From Procambarus clarkii (Eukaryota; Arthropoda; Malacostraca; Decapoda; Cambaridae), in contig NC_091158.1 of assembly GCF_040958095.1 (NCBI RefSeq), positions 40,533,002-40,597,001 on the forward strand: a stretch of 64,000 bases of DNA. The letters run 5' to 3'. Positions 22,196 to 35,859 of this stretch are shown one piece after another. Position numbers and translations under genes: made by a program. Positions within the stretch are counted from its first letter, which is position 1. Each line of letters begins with the position of its first letter. Below the pieces are notes generated by a model. That model did not search any database. It had not been told where the DNA came from and saw only the letters and a list, made by a program, of their open reading frames with translations.

Positions 22196-23820
22196 ACCTG
22201 TCTCTTGTAAGATACTGTGTCAAATTCTTCTTGGCAGTCCAAAAATATGCAGTTAGCCCAACCTTCCCTGTCCTGCCGTATTCTAGTTATTTTATCATAG
22301 AATTTCAGAATGTTTGTTTGGCATGAATTCCTTTCTCTGAAACCATGTTTGTTTATATATCTAATGTTATCTAGTTGTGTAACGAGTCTTAACCTGATTA
22401 TTCTTTCATGTACTTTACAGGGGATGCTTGTCAGTGATACTGGTTTGTAGTTAAGTGCCTCTTCCCTATATATTTTTTTTCAAAATCGTACAACATTTGC
22501 CTTCTTCCAGCAACTTGGCAACTCTCCCTTCATAAGCGACTCATTATAGATCCTTGCTAGAGGCACGCTGAGGGCTTGCGCTGCCTCTTTTAGTATCAAC
22601 GGTAATGCATTTTCTGGTTCAACTGCTTTAGTTTCATCAAGTGTTTTCAGCTGTTTCATGATCTCCTCTGCTGTCACTTCTATATCTGTTAGTCTCTCAT
22701 CTTGAGTCATCTCTTCTAACAATGGGATCTGCTCGGGCTTGGTTGTGAACACTCCATGGAAACTGGCATTCATTACCTCGTAGATTTCCTTGTCACTTTG
22801 TGTATATGCCTCTTCTGTTTTCCTTTATCTTTTCACTTGGTTGTTCACCGACTTTTTCCTTCTTATATGACTATGTAATAACTTAGGTGGCTTTGTCACT
22901 TTAATTACAATATCGTTTTCATAATTCCTTTCCGATACTCTCTTTATATTATTGTAATCATTCCTAGCTCTGTTGCAGCTAATCATATTGTCATATGTAC
23001 TTTCTCCTCGCCCTCCTGCTTCTCATTTATGCTTCCTGGCACTGTCTATTAAACCATGGGATTAAATACTCCCTTCAACTTTTTTCCTTTAGTGTTGATA
23101 TGAAACTCTCTTCGGCCTCCTGGCATTTCCACTTGACTAGGTCCATCATAACTTGCTGTTTTTCCTCTATGTCTTTGTTCCTCTTCTCACTGCACTTCTC
23201 CCATTTATTCTCTTATCCTTTTGTAATTCCCTTTCTTTTCGTCTGCTCTCTTTTTCCAGACCTCTTGTCCCGTGGTCAAATTTTTAAGCTCGATCATGTG
23301 GTCAATGACTAGGACACAGTCACTAAATACCACTAGGACAACTAAATACCACTAGGACACAGTTGTCACGGGCTCCTAGTGATATTTAATGTTCAATAAT
23401 CGTAATTTTTTCTGCATTCTAGGTAAAAATCAGAACTAATAGGCTTGGTGTATCCCCTCCTCTTTCCCTTTTGCCTTCCTTCACAAGTTGTGTTAATAAA
23501 TTCCTGTCTATAACTTCCACTAATTTTGCTCCCCACGTTTGTTCCCCACCATGGGGGATTTCATGACTCCCAATCGATCTCTCCGAGATCTAGGACCCCA
23601 TGACCAACAGTTTCATTCTCAATCTGTGAGCTGTTGTTGCTGCCCTCTACAGTTCATCTATTCATGCCTTGTTGTTGTCATCATATTCTTGTCTGGGCCT
23701 TCTACTGTTTGGTGAGGAATTGTAGATTACCAAGATCACATTCCTCTTCCCATCACTTGTCAGATCCCAAATATGAAGCTTGTGTGTGTGCATTAGTCCA
23801 CTTCCATTGAAGTGGAAAAA
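22196..23820 (-). mobile_element. CR1-like LINE copy A, 5' part (endonuclease to RT)
   Basis: On the minus strand, an endonuclease remnant (VILVIYNSSPNSRRPRQE near 23690-23745) comes first. It is followed by HSHIRRK-like text near 22850 and the RT start: NASFHGVFTTKPEQIPLLEE and PSCWKKANVV (22480-22773). The CIFLDCQEEFDTV motif A region reaches the LTR insertion point at 22196. It is closest to copy C at 28603. Coding is broken by many stops and shifts. The 5' boundary near 23820 is approximate, and the endonuclease start is missing. Confidence 0.8.
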
Positions 23821-23869
23821 CTTTGTATCACAACATCAACATTGACTCAGGGATGCCAGATCATGTCTC

Positions 23870-23945
23870 ACGGGATTGATTGAATTCTAAGACCAGGCAA
23901 GAAAGAGAAGGGTGTACAGACTGCATATTTTTGGATTGCCAGAAA
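23870..23945 (+). mobile_element. Scrap of CR1-like LINE RT, opposite strand
   Basis: On the + strand, GCTDCIFLDCQKV corresponds to RT motif A of the same family (GWVDCIFLDCQKAF in copy C). Preceding text resembles LLEFYDKI. The fragment is about 75 bp and faces away from the neighbouring copy A. Confidence 0.6.
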
Positions 23946-24206
23946 GTCCGTCTCACTAACCCAAAACACTCCCCCCCTCCACTCCCACTCCCCCTACAAC
24001 TGATCTGAAGTAACCATCTCCGCCAAGTTTCCCATGGATCACTCCCCCCCTACAAACACACATCCAAATACACACGCACTCCCCCACCTCTCTCCATCTC
24101 TCCTTGATCCCCCACCTCTCTATCTCTCTCTCTCTCTCTTTATCTCTCACTCCACTCTCTCATCCCTCTCACACCACTCTCTTATCCCACTCTCTCACCC
24201 CTCTCT

Positions 24207-24331
<125 letters not shown>

Positions 24332-24427
24332 CGCTTGCCCCTCCTCCTGACAAATCCAATCACAGCATAACAGGAACAGGGGTAAACATAATAGCCGAAG
24401 GTAACAGGGAAAAGTCAAGGTGATGAT

Positions 24428-25127
24428 ATGCAGGAAATGTTTGCCCAGTTTTTGGAAGATATAAAGTGTAAGATGCAGGGGAAAGATGTAGGAATGAAGA
24501 ATGAAATAAGCAACCTGAAAAGAGAGCTGACAGCAGGAAAGGAAGAGATTAGAACCCTAAAAGAGAACAGTGTTGATGCTGAGATTCACACAATCATCCA
24601 GGGAGAAAGTAGAAACAATATACTGGAAGAGAATGCCACTATAAAAGCAACATTTGCAGAAATGCTAAAAAAATAACTCTGAAGTAATGTCCACAATGAT
24701 GGAGGTGGCCTTGAAAGCAGCCACCTCACAGGAAGCAGCACGCTCCATTAGCCAGCTGCAAGAAAGAAAATGATCAATGGTAGCAGTGGGTATTAAAGAG
24801 CAGGAAGGCTCCAATAGGACAAAGTGGAATGATACGCACGACGCGGCAGTGAGTGAAATACTAAAGGCACTAGAGATGGAAGGGGCTGAGCATAGAATTG
24901 AGAAGGTTTTCAGGCTAGGCTGGTACAACAAAGACCGAGACCGTGTGTTAAAGATAGTGCTTGCAAACGAGAACACAAAGGAGATGATTCTATCAAGGAA
25001 GAGCCCCCTGCATTATGTGAGAGAATTAAAAAATGTATTCCTCCAGAAGGACATGACGAGGGAGGAGAGAGCCATGGTGGCAGAAACAAGAAGCGCAGGG
25101 GGAGAGGGGAAAACCAGGGAATCATAG
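24428..25127 (+). pseudogene. LINE copy B ORF1 region (coiled coil, nucleic-acid-binding-like)
   Basis: The first piece (24428-24676) is Lys/Glu-rich with heptad-like spacing (KNEISNLKRELTAGKEEIR), suggesting a coiled coil. The second (24777-25127) contains HRIEKVFRLGWYNKDRDRV and NVFLQKDMTREER, which resembles the 'R.G.......PR.I.V.....' core of LINE ORF1 RNA-binding domains. The two are in different frames, so a frameshift lies between them. The function would be RNA packaging. The assignment is from position and pattern. Confidence 0.65.
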
Positions 25128-25541
25128 CTCCCAACACAACAACCCCAGAGGTGAGGGGGGAACCCGCAACCAGCTACACAGTAATACCAGAGGGGAGGGC
25201 AACCCCACCACCCTCCTCTGCATAGAAACCCCCATACACCAAACCCTCCCTGCCCCAACTCAAATGCTCAGCCAAATCTCCCTCCCCTCCACACCCTATT
25301 CCAACCCTGCTACCCTCCCCTTCTCCTGCTATGTCTCTCCTCCTCTCTTTTCCTTCCTGTCTTCCCTCCCCCTTCATCCCATACCCTCCCTGTACCCCCC
25401 TTTCACTTGACCCTCTGCCCCTCACCCCCAATATCCTCTGAGACCCTGTTATTCACCTCACAAATCCTCACACCCATGGAATAGCTTCCCCCACTAGCAG
25501 AACACTCACCAAGGAGGCGAATTGAGAAGGGACTGAAGAAA

Positions 25542-26290
25542 GTGAGCCTCAAGGCAATGTACACTAACATAGATGGAATTACAAATAAAGGAAATAAACT
25601 TGGAGAATGGGTACTAGAAGAAAACCCAGACATAATAGCACTCACAGAAACAAAGCTAACAAAAACCATAACAAATGCAATGTTCCCACAGGACTATTAT
25701 GTTATGAGGAAAGAGAGAGAAGGAAGAGGCGGTGGTGGTGTAGCTCTGCTGGTAAGAAAAGGCTGGGATTTTGAGGAGATGGTTATTCAGGGCTGTGAAG
25801 GTTTCAGTGACTACATAACAGGTACCATAACAACTGGAGGACAAAAAATTATAGTCGTAGTCATATATAATACACCACCAAATGACAGAAGACCCAGACA
25901 GGAGTATGATAGAAACAGCATGGTCATCATTAACATAATAGAGAGAGCAGCTTCTGTTGCTAGCAGGAATGGATCTGGACTACTAATCATGGGAGACGTA
26001 AACCACAAGAAGATAGATTGGGAGAACAGAGACCCGCATAAAGGACCAGAAACATGGAGAGGTAAGATGCTGGATGTGGCAACAAGACATTTTCTAAGCC
26101 AGCACATCAAGGAACCAACAAGAATGAGAGGAGAAGAAGATGAACAAGCCATGCTCGACCTGATATTTACCCTAAATGAGTAGGTTATTAGGGAAGTTGA
26201 GATAGAAGCACCCTTGGGAATGAGTGACCACAGTGTATTGAACTTTGAGTACCTGGTAGAGCTTGGAATTATCTCCCCAAAGAAAGAACT
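25542..26290 (+). pseudogene. LINE copy B APE-type endonuclease domain
   Basis: This domain nicks the target DNA to start reverse transcription. Catalytic motifs are all visible: MYTNIDGITNKGNKL, IIALTETKL, VVIYNTPPND, LIMGDVNHKKIDWE, MLDLIFT and GMSDHSVLNF. A TAG at 26181 breaks the frame between MLDLIFT and SDH, which continue in the same frame. Spacing and order fit the CR1/jockey group. Confidence 0.85.
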
Positions 26291-26349
26291 AGGAAACAAA
26301 AGGCTGGCATACCGAAAGGGGAACTATGAGGAGATGAGAAGTTTCCTAA

Positions 26350-26463
26350 GGGACACAGATCCTGTGTTCCTTAGGGACACAGGGGTCTGTGTCCCAGAGA
26401 CCCAGTGTGTGTCTGTGTCCCATATTGGGTCTGTTTTCCACAGACCCAATGTGGGACACAGAC
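26350..26463. repeat. 103-bp palindromic insertion in LINE copy B
   Basis: GGGACACAGAT at 26350 and GGGACACAGAC at 26453 flank the insert; removing one repeat unit would leave the reading RDTDLRDKSVQD expected for the family. Within it, 26411-26434 and 26440-26463 form a 24-bp stem with one mismatch and a TTTCC loop. A second, weaker hairpin (GGGACACAG to CTGTGTCCC) lies at about 26350-26395. The length of 103 shifts the frame. Confidence 0.8.
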
Positions 26464-26856
26464 CTCAGAGATAAGTCTGTACAAGATATGATGGACTATG
26501 TCACCCAAAACTGTCAGGAGGCAGTAAACAGGTTCTTCCCGGCCCAAAGGAAAAAATCCGAGAAGCAAAAGAAGAATCCATAGTATAATAGGGCATGTAT
26601 GGAAGCAAAGGGACTGAACAAAAGGGTGTTGAGGAACTTCCGGCATAACAGAACACCAGAAAGCAGAGAAAGAGATACCAGAGAACCAGGAATGAGTATG
26701 TTAGGGTGAGAAGAGAAGCAGAGAAAAATTATGAAAATGATATAGCAAACAAAGCCAAGACCGAACTAAAGCTACTCCACAGTCACATCAGAAGGAAAAC
26801 AACAGTGAAAGAACAGGTAATGAAACTTAGAACAGGCGAGGACAGGTATACAGAGA

Positions 26857-28262
26857 ATGACAAAAAGGTGTGTGAAGACCTCCTGGAACAAAAGGTTCCA
26901 GGTCTTCACAATTGAACAAGGTGAGGTCACTGTGCTAGGAGAAAGGGAAGTGAATCAGGCGGCGTTGGAAGGGTTCGAAATTACGAGAGAGGAGGTCAAG
27001 AGACACCTGCTGGATCTGGAAGTTAGAACGGTTGTTGGTCCAGACAGGATCTCACCATGGGTACTGAAAGAGTATGCACAGGCACTTTGCTTGCCACTCT
27101 CCATTGTGTATAGTATGTCACTGGAGACGGGAGACCTACCTGATACATGGAAGACGGCGAATGTGGTCCCAATATACAACGACATTGCCTCTTGCCTGTG
27201 GGCGACAGGCAAGAGGCACAGAACTACAGGCCAGTGTTCTTGACTTGTATTCCATGCAAGGTGACGGAGAAGATCGCGAGAAAAAACCTAGTAACACATC
27301 TGGAGAGAAGGGACTTCGTAACAAATCGCCAACATGGGTTCAGGGAGGGTAAATCTTGCCTGACGGGCTTAATAGAAAACTACGACCAGGTGACAAAGAT
27401 TAAGCAAAAAAGAGAAGGCTGGGCGGACTGCATTTTCTTGGATTGTAGGAAAGCCTTTGACACAGTACCGCATAAGAGGCTGGTACATAAGCTGGAGAGA
27501 CAGGCAGGTGTAGCTGGTAAGGTGCTCCAGTGGATAAGGGAGTATCTAAGCAATAGGAAGCAGAGAGTTACGGTGAGAGGTGAGACCTCCGATTGGCGTG
27601 AAGTCACCAGATGAGTCACACAGGGCTCTGTTCTCGGTCCTATCTTGTTTCTGATATATGTAAATGATCTCCCGGAGGGTATAGGTTCATTTCTCTCAAT
27701 GTTTGCTGACGATGCCAAAATTATGATAAGGATTTAGACAGACGAGGACTGCTTGAGGCTTCAAGAAGACCTGGACAAGGTGAAGAAATGGTCGAACAAA
27801 TGGTTGTTAGAGTTTAACCCAAGCAAATGTAATGTAATGAAGATAGGTGTAGGGAGCAGGAGGCCAGATACTAGGTATCATCTGGAAGATGAAGTTCTTC
27901 AAGAGTCAAAGAGAGAAAAAGACTTGGGGGTTGACATCACGTCAGACCTGTCCCCTGCAGCCCATATCAAGAGGATAACATCAGCGGCATATGCCAGGCT
28001 GGCCAACATAAGAACGGCATTCAGAAACTTCTCTAAGGAATAATTCAGAACTTTGTATACCACATATGTTAGGTCAATCCTGGAGTATGCAGCCCCAGCA
28101 TGGAGTCCATATCTTGTCAAGGATATGACTAAACTAGAAAAGGTTCAAAGGTTTGCCATCAGAGTAGTACCCGAGCTGAGAGGTATGAGCTACGAGGAGA
28201 GACTTCAGGAATTAAACCTCACTTCGCTGGAAGACAGAAGAGTTAGGGGGGGGGGGACATGA
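26857..28262 (+). pseudogene. LINE copy B reverse transcriptase domain
   Basis: Motifs in order are GPDRISPWVLKEY, DTWKTANVVPI, RQHGFREGKSCLTG, DCIFLDCRKAFDTVPH (motif A), TQGSVLGPILFLIYVNDL (motif B, with the first residues lost at a TGA near 27612), SMFADDAKIM (motif C, FADD), WLLEFNPSKC, and the thumb region LEYAAPAWSPYL with YEERLQELNLTSLEDRR. Frames change several times and stops occur, for example after FRNFSKE near 28041. Confidence 0.85.
27186..27218. repeat. Perfect 14-bp-stem hairpin in LINE copy B
   Basis: TGCCTCTTGCCTGT and ACAGGCAAGAGGCA pair perfectly around GGGCG. The right arm is normal family sequence (DRQEAQNYRPV). The left arm replaces the expected Lys-Lys-Gly-type codons, so it looks like a copied inverted repeat of its neighbour. 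Confidence 0.8.
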
Positions 28263-28602
28263 TTACCACATTCAAGAATCTCAAAGAAATTGATAGGGTA
28301 GATTAAGACAGGCTATTTAACACAAGGGGCACACGCACTAGGGGACACAGGTAGAAATTGAGTGCCCAAATGAGCCATAGAGACGTTAGAAAGAATTTTT
28401 TGAGTGTCAGAGTAGTAGACAAATGGATTACATTAGGAAGTGATATGGTGGAGGCTGACTCCATACACAGTTTCAAGTGTAGATATGATAGAGACCAGTA
28501 GGCTCAGGAATCTGTACACCAGTTGATGACCGTTGAGAGGCGAGACCAATGAGCCAGAGCTCATCCCCCTGCAAGCACAACTCGGTAAGTACACACACAC
28601 TT

Positions 28603-31501
<2,899 letters not shown>

Positions 31502-32018
31502 ACATATGTCAGGCCAATCCTGGAGTATGCAGCCCCAGCATGGAGTCAATATCTAGTCAAGGATAAGACTAAACTGGAAAAGGTTCAAAGGTTTGCCACC
31601 AGACTAGTACCCGAGCTACGAGGAGAGACTACGGGAATTAAACCTCACTTCGCTGGAAGACAGAAGCATTAGGGGGGACATGATCACCACATTCAAGATT
31701 CTGAAGGGAATTGATAGGGTAGATAAAGACAGGCTATTTAACACAAGGGGCACACGCAGTAGGGAACACAGGTGGAAACTGAGTGCCCAAATGAGCCAAA
31801 GAGATATTAGAAAGAACTTTTTAGGGTCAGAGTGGTTGACAAATGGAATGCATTAGGAAGTGATGTGGTGGCGGCTGACTCCATACACAGTTTCAAGTGT
31901 AGATATGATAGAGCCCAATAGGCTCAGGAATCTGTACACCTGTTGATTGACGGTTGAGAGGCGGGACCAAAGAGCCAGAGCTCAACCCTCGCAAACACAA
32001 CTAGGTGAGTACACACAT
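31502..32018 (+). mobile_element. CR1-like LINE copy D, 3' end only
   Basis: This is a truncated copy of the copy B subfamily. It starts at the thumb region (CACATATGTCAGGCCAATCC, coding YVRPILEYAAPAWS) and continues through the 3' untranslated part to ACACAACTAGGTGAGTACAC near 32018. It parallels 28065-28595 of copy B almost base for base. Confidence 0.88.
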
Positions 32019-33290
<1,272 letters not shown>

Positions 33291-33610
33291 GTTTGTATAA
33301 ATGAATGTACTACTTCTTCCAAACCACAAATTGCTATTTTTGTAATTCAATTTTCAGGAGTATGTACGAAATATTTGGTTTCTACATGAAATACCAAAAT
33401 GAAAAGCGACATTTGTTTAATTGTTCAGTGGCGAGTCAATATTGATTTCAGTAAATTTATATCATTCGACTATGATTGTATATGTTTAGGAATGACATTT
33501 GTTATGCGTTTCATTATTATTGTAAAATTATTTGACATTCTCAATGTAATTATTTGGTTCACTTACTCTTTTACGTCTCTTTTTCAATATATTTTCTCTA
33601 TCATCCCCAC
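33291..33610. other. Intronic stretch, nothing recognised
   Basis: This is AT-rich unique sequence without a visible motif. Confidence 0.5.
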
Positions 33611-34182
33611 ACACTGACCCTTATCTTTATCATCCCTTCACTGCTTCCTATTTTTATCGTCTCTCTCACTGCTTCCTGTCTTTATCTGCTTCCTGTCATT
33701 ATCATCCTCTTACTGCTTCCTGTCTTTATCGTCCCCTCACCGCTTTCTTTCTTTAACGTCCCCTCACTGCTTCCTGCTTTTATCATTCCTTCACTGCTTT
33801 CTTTCTTTATCGTCCCCTCACTGCTTCCTGTCTTTATCATTCCTTCACTGCCTCGTATCTTTATCGTCCCCTCACTGCTTCCTCTCTTTATCGTCCCCTC
33901 ACTGCTTCCTGTCTTTATCATTCCTTCACTGCCTCGTATCTTTATCGTCCCCTCACTGCTTCCTCTCTTTATCGTCCCCTCACTGCTTCCTGTCTTTATC
34001 ATTCCTTCACTGCCTCGTATCTTTATCGTCCCCTCACTGCTTCCTCTCTTTATTGTCCCCTCACTGCTTCCTGTCTTTATCGTCCCCTCACTGCTTCCTA
34101 TCTTTATCGTCCCCTCACTGCTTCTTGTCTTTATCGTCCCCTCACTGCTTCTTGTCTTTATCGTCCCCTCACTGCTTCCCAC
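33611..34182. repeat. 27-bp minisatellite with an 81-bp higher-order unit
   Basis: A 27-bp unit with core CTCACTGCTTCCTGTCTTTA repeats about 21 times. Between about 33810 and 34060, a block of three variant units (one with CATTCCTTCACTGCCTCG) repeats as an 81-bp higher-order unit about three times. The period is a multiple of 3, so both strands carry long repetitive open frames that are not considered genes. Confidence 0.92.
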
Positions 34183-34428
34183 TTCACTCTCTCCCACTTT
34201 ATTTGTTGCCTTTCTTCTCAACTCTCACTCTCGTCATCCTATTTTGCTTTCTTCTTATATGAAACTTTTTCCACTTAAACATATATTTTATGGTATTGAA
34301 TTTTAGTGCTTCTCAGTCCTCCGCTCTCCCTCTTTACCATCTCTTTCCCATTTCCTTGTTTCATGCACTTTTTATTCTCTCTTTTTCCTCTTTCCATCTT
34401 ATTAAAGTTTTTTCTTCAGTTTACATTG

Positions 34429-34672
34429 TCCAACCACTTGCGCTGGACAATGTAAAGGCGAGGGACGGTCTCGTTTCATGCTGGTCGGCGTTCAATCCTC
34501 GACCGTCCAATTGTCGGGGATTGGAATGGTTGGGCACCATTCACCACCAGTGAAAGGAATGGTTGGGCACCATTCCTTTTCCCGGTCCCATCCCAAATCA
34601 TTATCCTGACCCCTTCCCAATGCTATATTCGTCGTAATGGCTTGACGCTTTTCCCTGATAGTTTCGTTCCTT
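34429..34672 (+). mobile_element. tRNA-derived SINE (family 2), copy 1
   Basis: The head CAACCACTTGCGCTGGAC and the box B-like GGCGTTCAATCCTCGACC are followed by TTGGGCACCATTCC, GGTCCCATCCCAAATC and a T-rich end. It matches 57990-58172 closely. This copy has an internal duplication of the AATGGTTGGGCACCATTC segment. It ends about 10 bp before the 85-bp acceptor repeat array. Confidence 0.78.
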
Positions 34673-34680
34673 CCTTCCTC

Positions 34681-35700
34681 TCTCACGGTGGGTGTTCTTA
34701 CTCCCGCCCTACAGGTCGCCCCGGCCCGGTACACAGCTGTAGAGTGACCATACTGGTGGGTGGTGTCTCACGGTGGGTGTTCTTACTCCCGCCCTACAGG
34801 TCGCCCCGGCCCGGTACACAGCTGTAGAGTGACCATACTGGTGGGTGGTGTCTCACGGTGGGTGTTCTTACTCCCGCCCTACAGGTCGCCCCGGCCCGGT
34901 ACACAGCTGTAGAGTGACCATACTGGTGGGTGGTGTCTCACGGTGGGTGTTCTTACTCCCGCCCTACAGGTCGCCCCGGCCCGGTACACAGCTGTAGAGT
35001 GACCATACTGGTGGGTGGTGTCTCACGGTGGGTGTTCTTACTCCCGCCCTACAGGTCGCCCCGGCCCGGTACACAGCTGTAGAGTGACCATACTGGTGGG
35101 TGGTGTCTCACGGTGGGTGTTCTTACTCCCGCCCTACAGGTCGCCCCGGCCCGGTACACAGCTGTAGAGTGACCATACTGGTGGGTGGTGTCTCACGGTG
35201 GGTGTTCTTACTCCCGCCCTACAGGTCGCCCCGGCCCGGTACACAGCTGTAGAGTGACCATACTGGTGGGTGGTGTCTCACGGTGGGTGTTCTTACTCCC
35301 GCCCTACAGGTCGCCCCGGCCCGGTACACAGCTGTAGAGTGACCATACTGGTGGGTGGTGTCTCACGGTGGGTGTTCTTACTCCCGCCCTACAGGTCGCC
35401 CCGGCCCGGTACACAGCTGTTGAGTGACCATACTGGTGGGTGGTGTCTCACGGTGGGTGTTCTTACTCCCGCCCTACAGGTCGCCCCGGCCCGGTACACA
35501 GCTGTAGAGTGACCATACTGGTGGGTGGTGTCTCACGGTGGGTGTTCTTACTCCCGCCCTACAGGTCGCCCCGGCCCGGTACACAGCTGTAGAGTGACCA
35601 TACTGGTGGGTGGTGTCTCACGGTGGGTGTTCTTACTCCCGCCCTACAGGTCGCCCCGGCCCGGTACACAGCTGTAGAGTGACCATACTGGTGGGTGGTG
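34681..35700 (+). repeat. Twelve 85-bp copies of the splice acceptor and exon 2 start
   Basis: Units start at 34681 and every 85 bases to 35616; the thirteenth position, 35701, is the real acceptor. Each unit has the pyrimidine-rich TTACTCCCGCCCTACAG, then the first 36 exon bases (GTCGCCCCGGCCCGG...GTGACCA), then TACTG and GTGGGT. Copies are virtually identical apart from a change near 35421. Reading from any upstream acceptor into the next unit meets TAG within about 120 bases, so only the last acceptor gives a productive exon. Each unit also holds a donor-like CTG|GTGGGT, defining a 41-base pseudo-exon. Confidence 0.93.
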
Positions 35701-35734
35701 TCTCACGGTGGGTGTTCTTACTCCCGCCCTACAG

Positions 35735-35859
35735 GTCGCCCCGGCCCGGTACACAGCTGTAGAGTGACCAACCACACAGCCCACGGCTTCACGGTGCACT
35801 GTGTCTCCGGCCCACTGAGGAGTGTCAACACCCAGTACACACTGCTCGCCTATGCTCAG
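35735..35859 (+). CDS. Host exon: start of FnIII domain of a Sidestep-family receptor
   Basis: The 125-base exon starts with GT, which completes a Gly codon begun at 2014, and ends on a whole codon (CAG, phase 0) before the donor GTGGGT at 35860. It encodes RPGPVHSCRVTNHTAHG, then FTVHCVSGPLRSVNTQY and LLAYAQ. The pattern P-P-x-x-C-x-V-x-N-x-T, then V-x-C-x-x-G and Q-Y-x-L, is that of the membrane-proximal fibronectin-III domain of Sidestep proteins, where two Cys are conserved. The acceptor is CCCTACAG. The rest of the domain, the membrane segment and the tail should lie beyond this window. The upstream Ig exon is 33.7 kb away. Confidence 0.75.

Larger units (their letters stand above)
24340..28600 (+). 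mobile_element. CR1-like LINE copy B, nearly complete but dead
   Basis: The copy carries an ORF1-like region, endonuclease, reverse transcriptase and a 3' end that finishes with AAGCACAACTCGGTAAGTAC and a short CA run. The 5' end is uncertain, somewhere between the CT tract and 24428. It is a different subfamily from copies A and C and is close to copy D. Many stops and frameshifts occur. It also carries two palindromic insertions (26350-26463 and 27186-27218). Confidence 0.85.
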
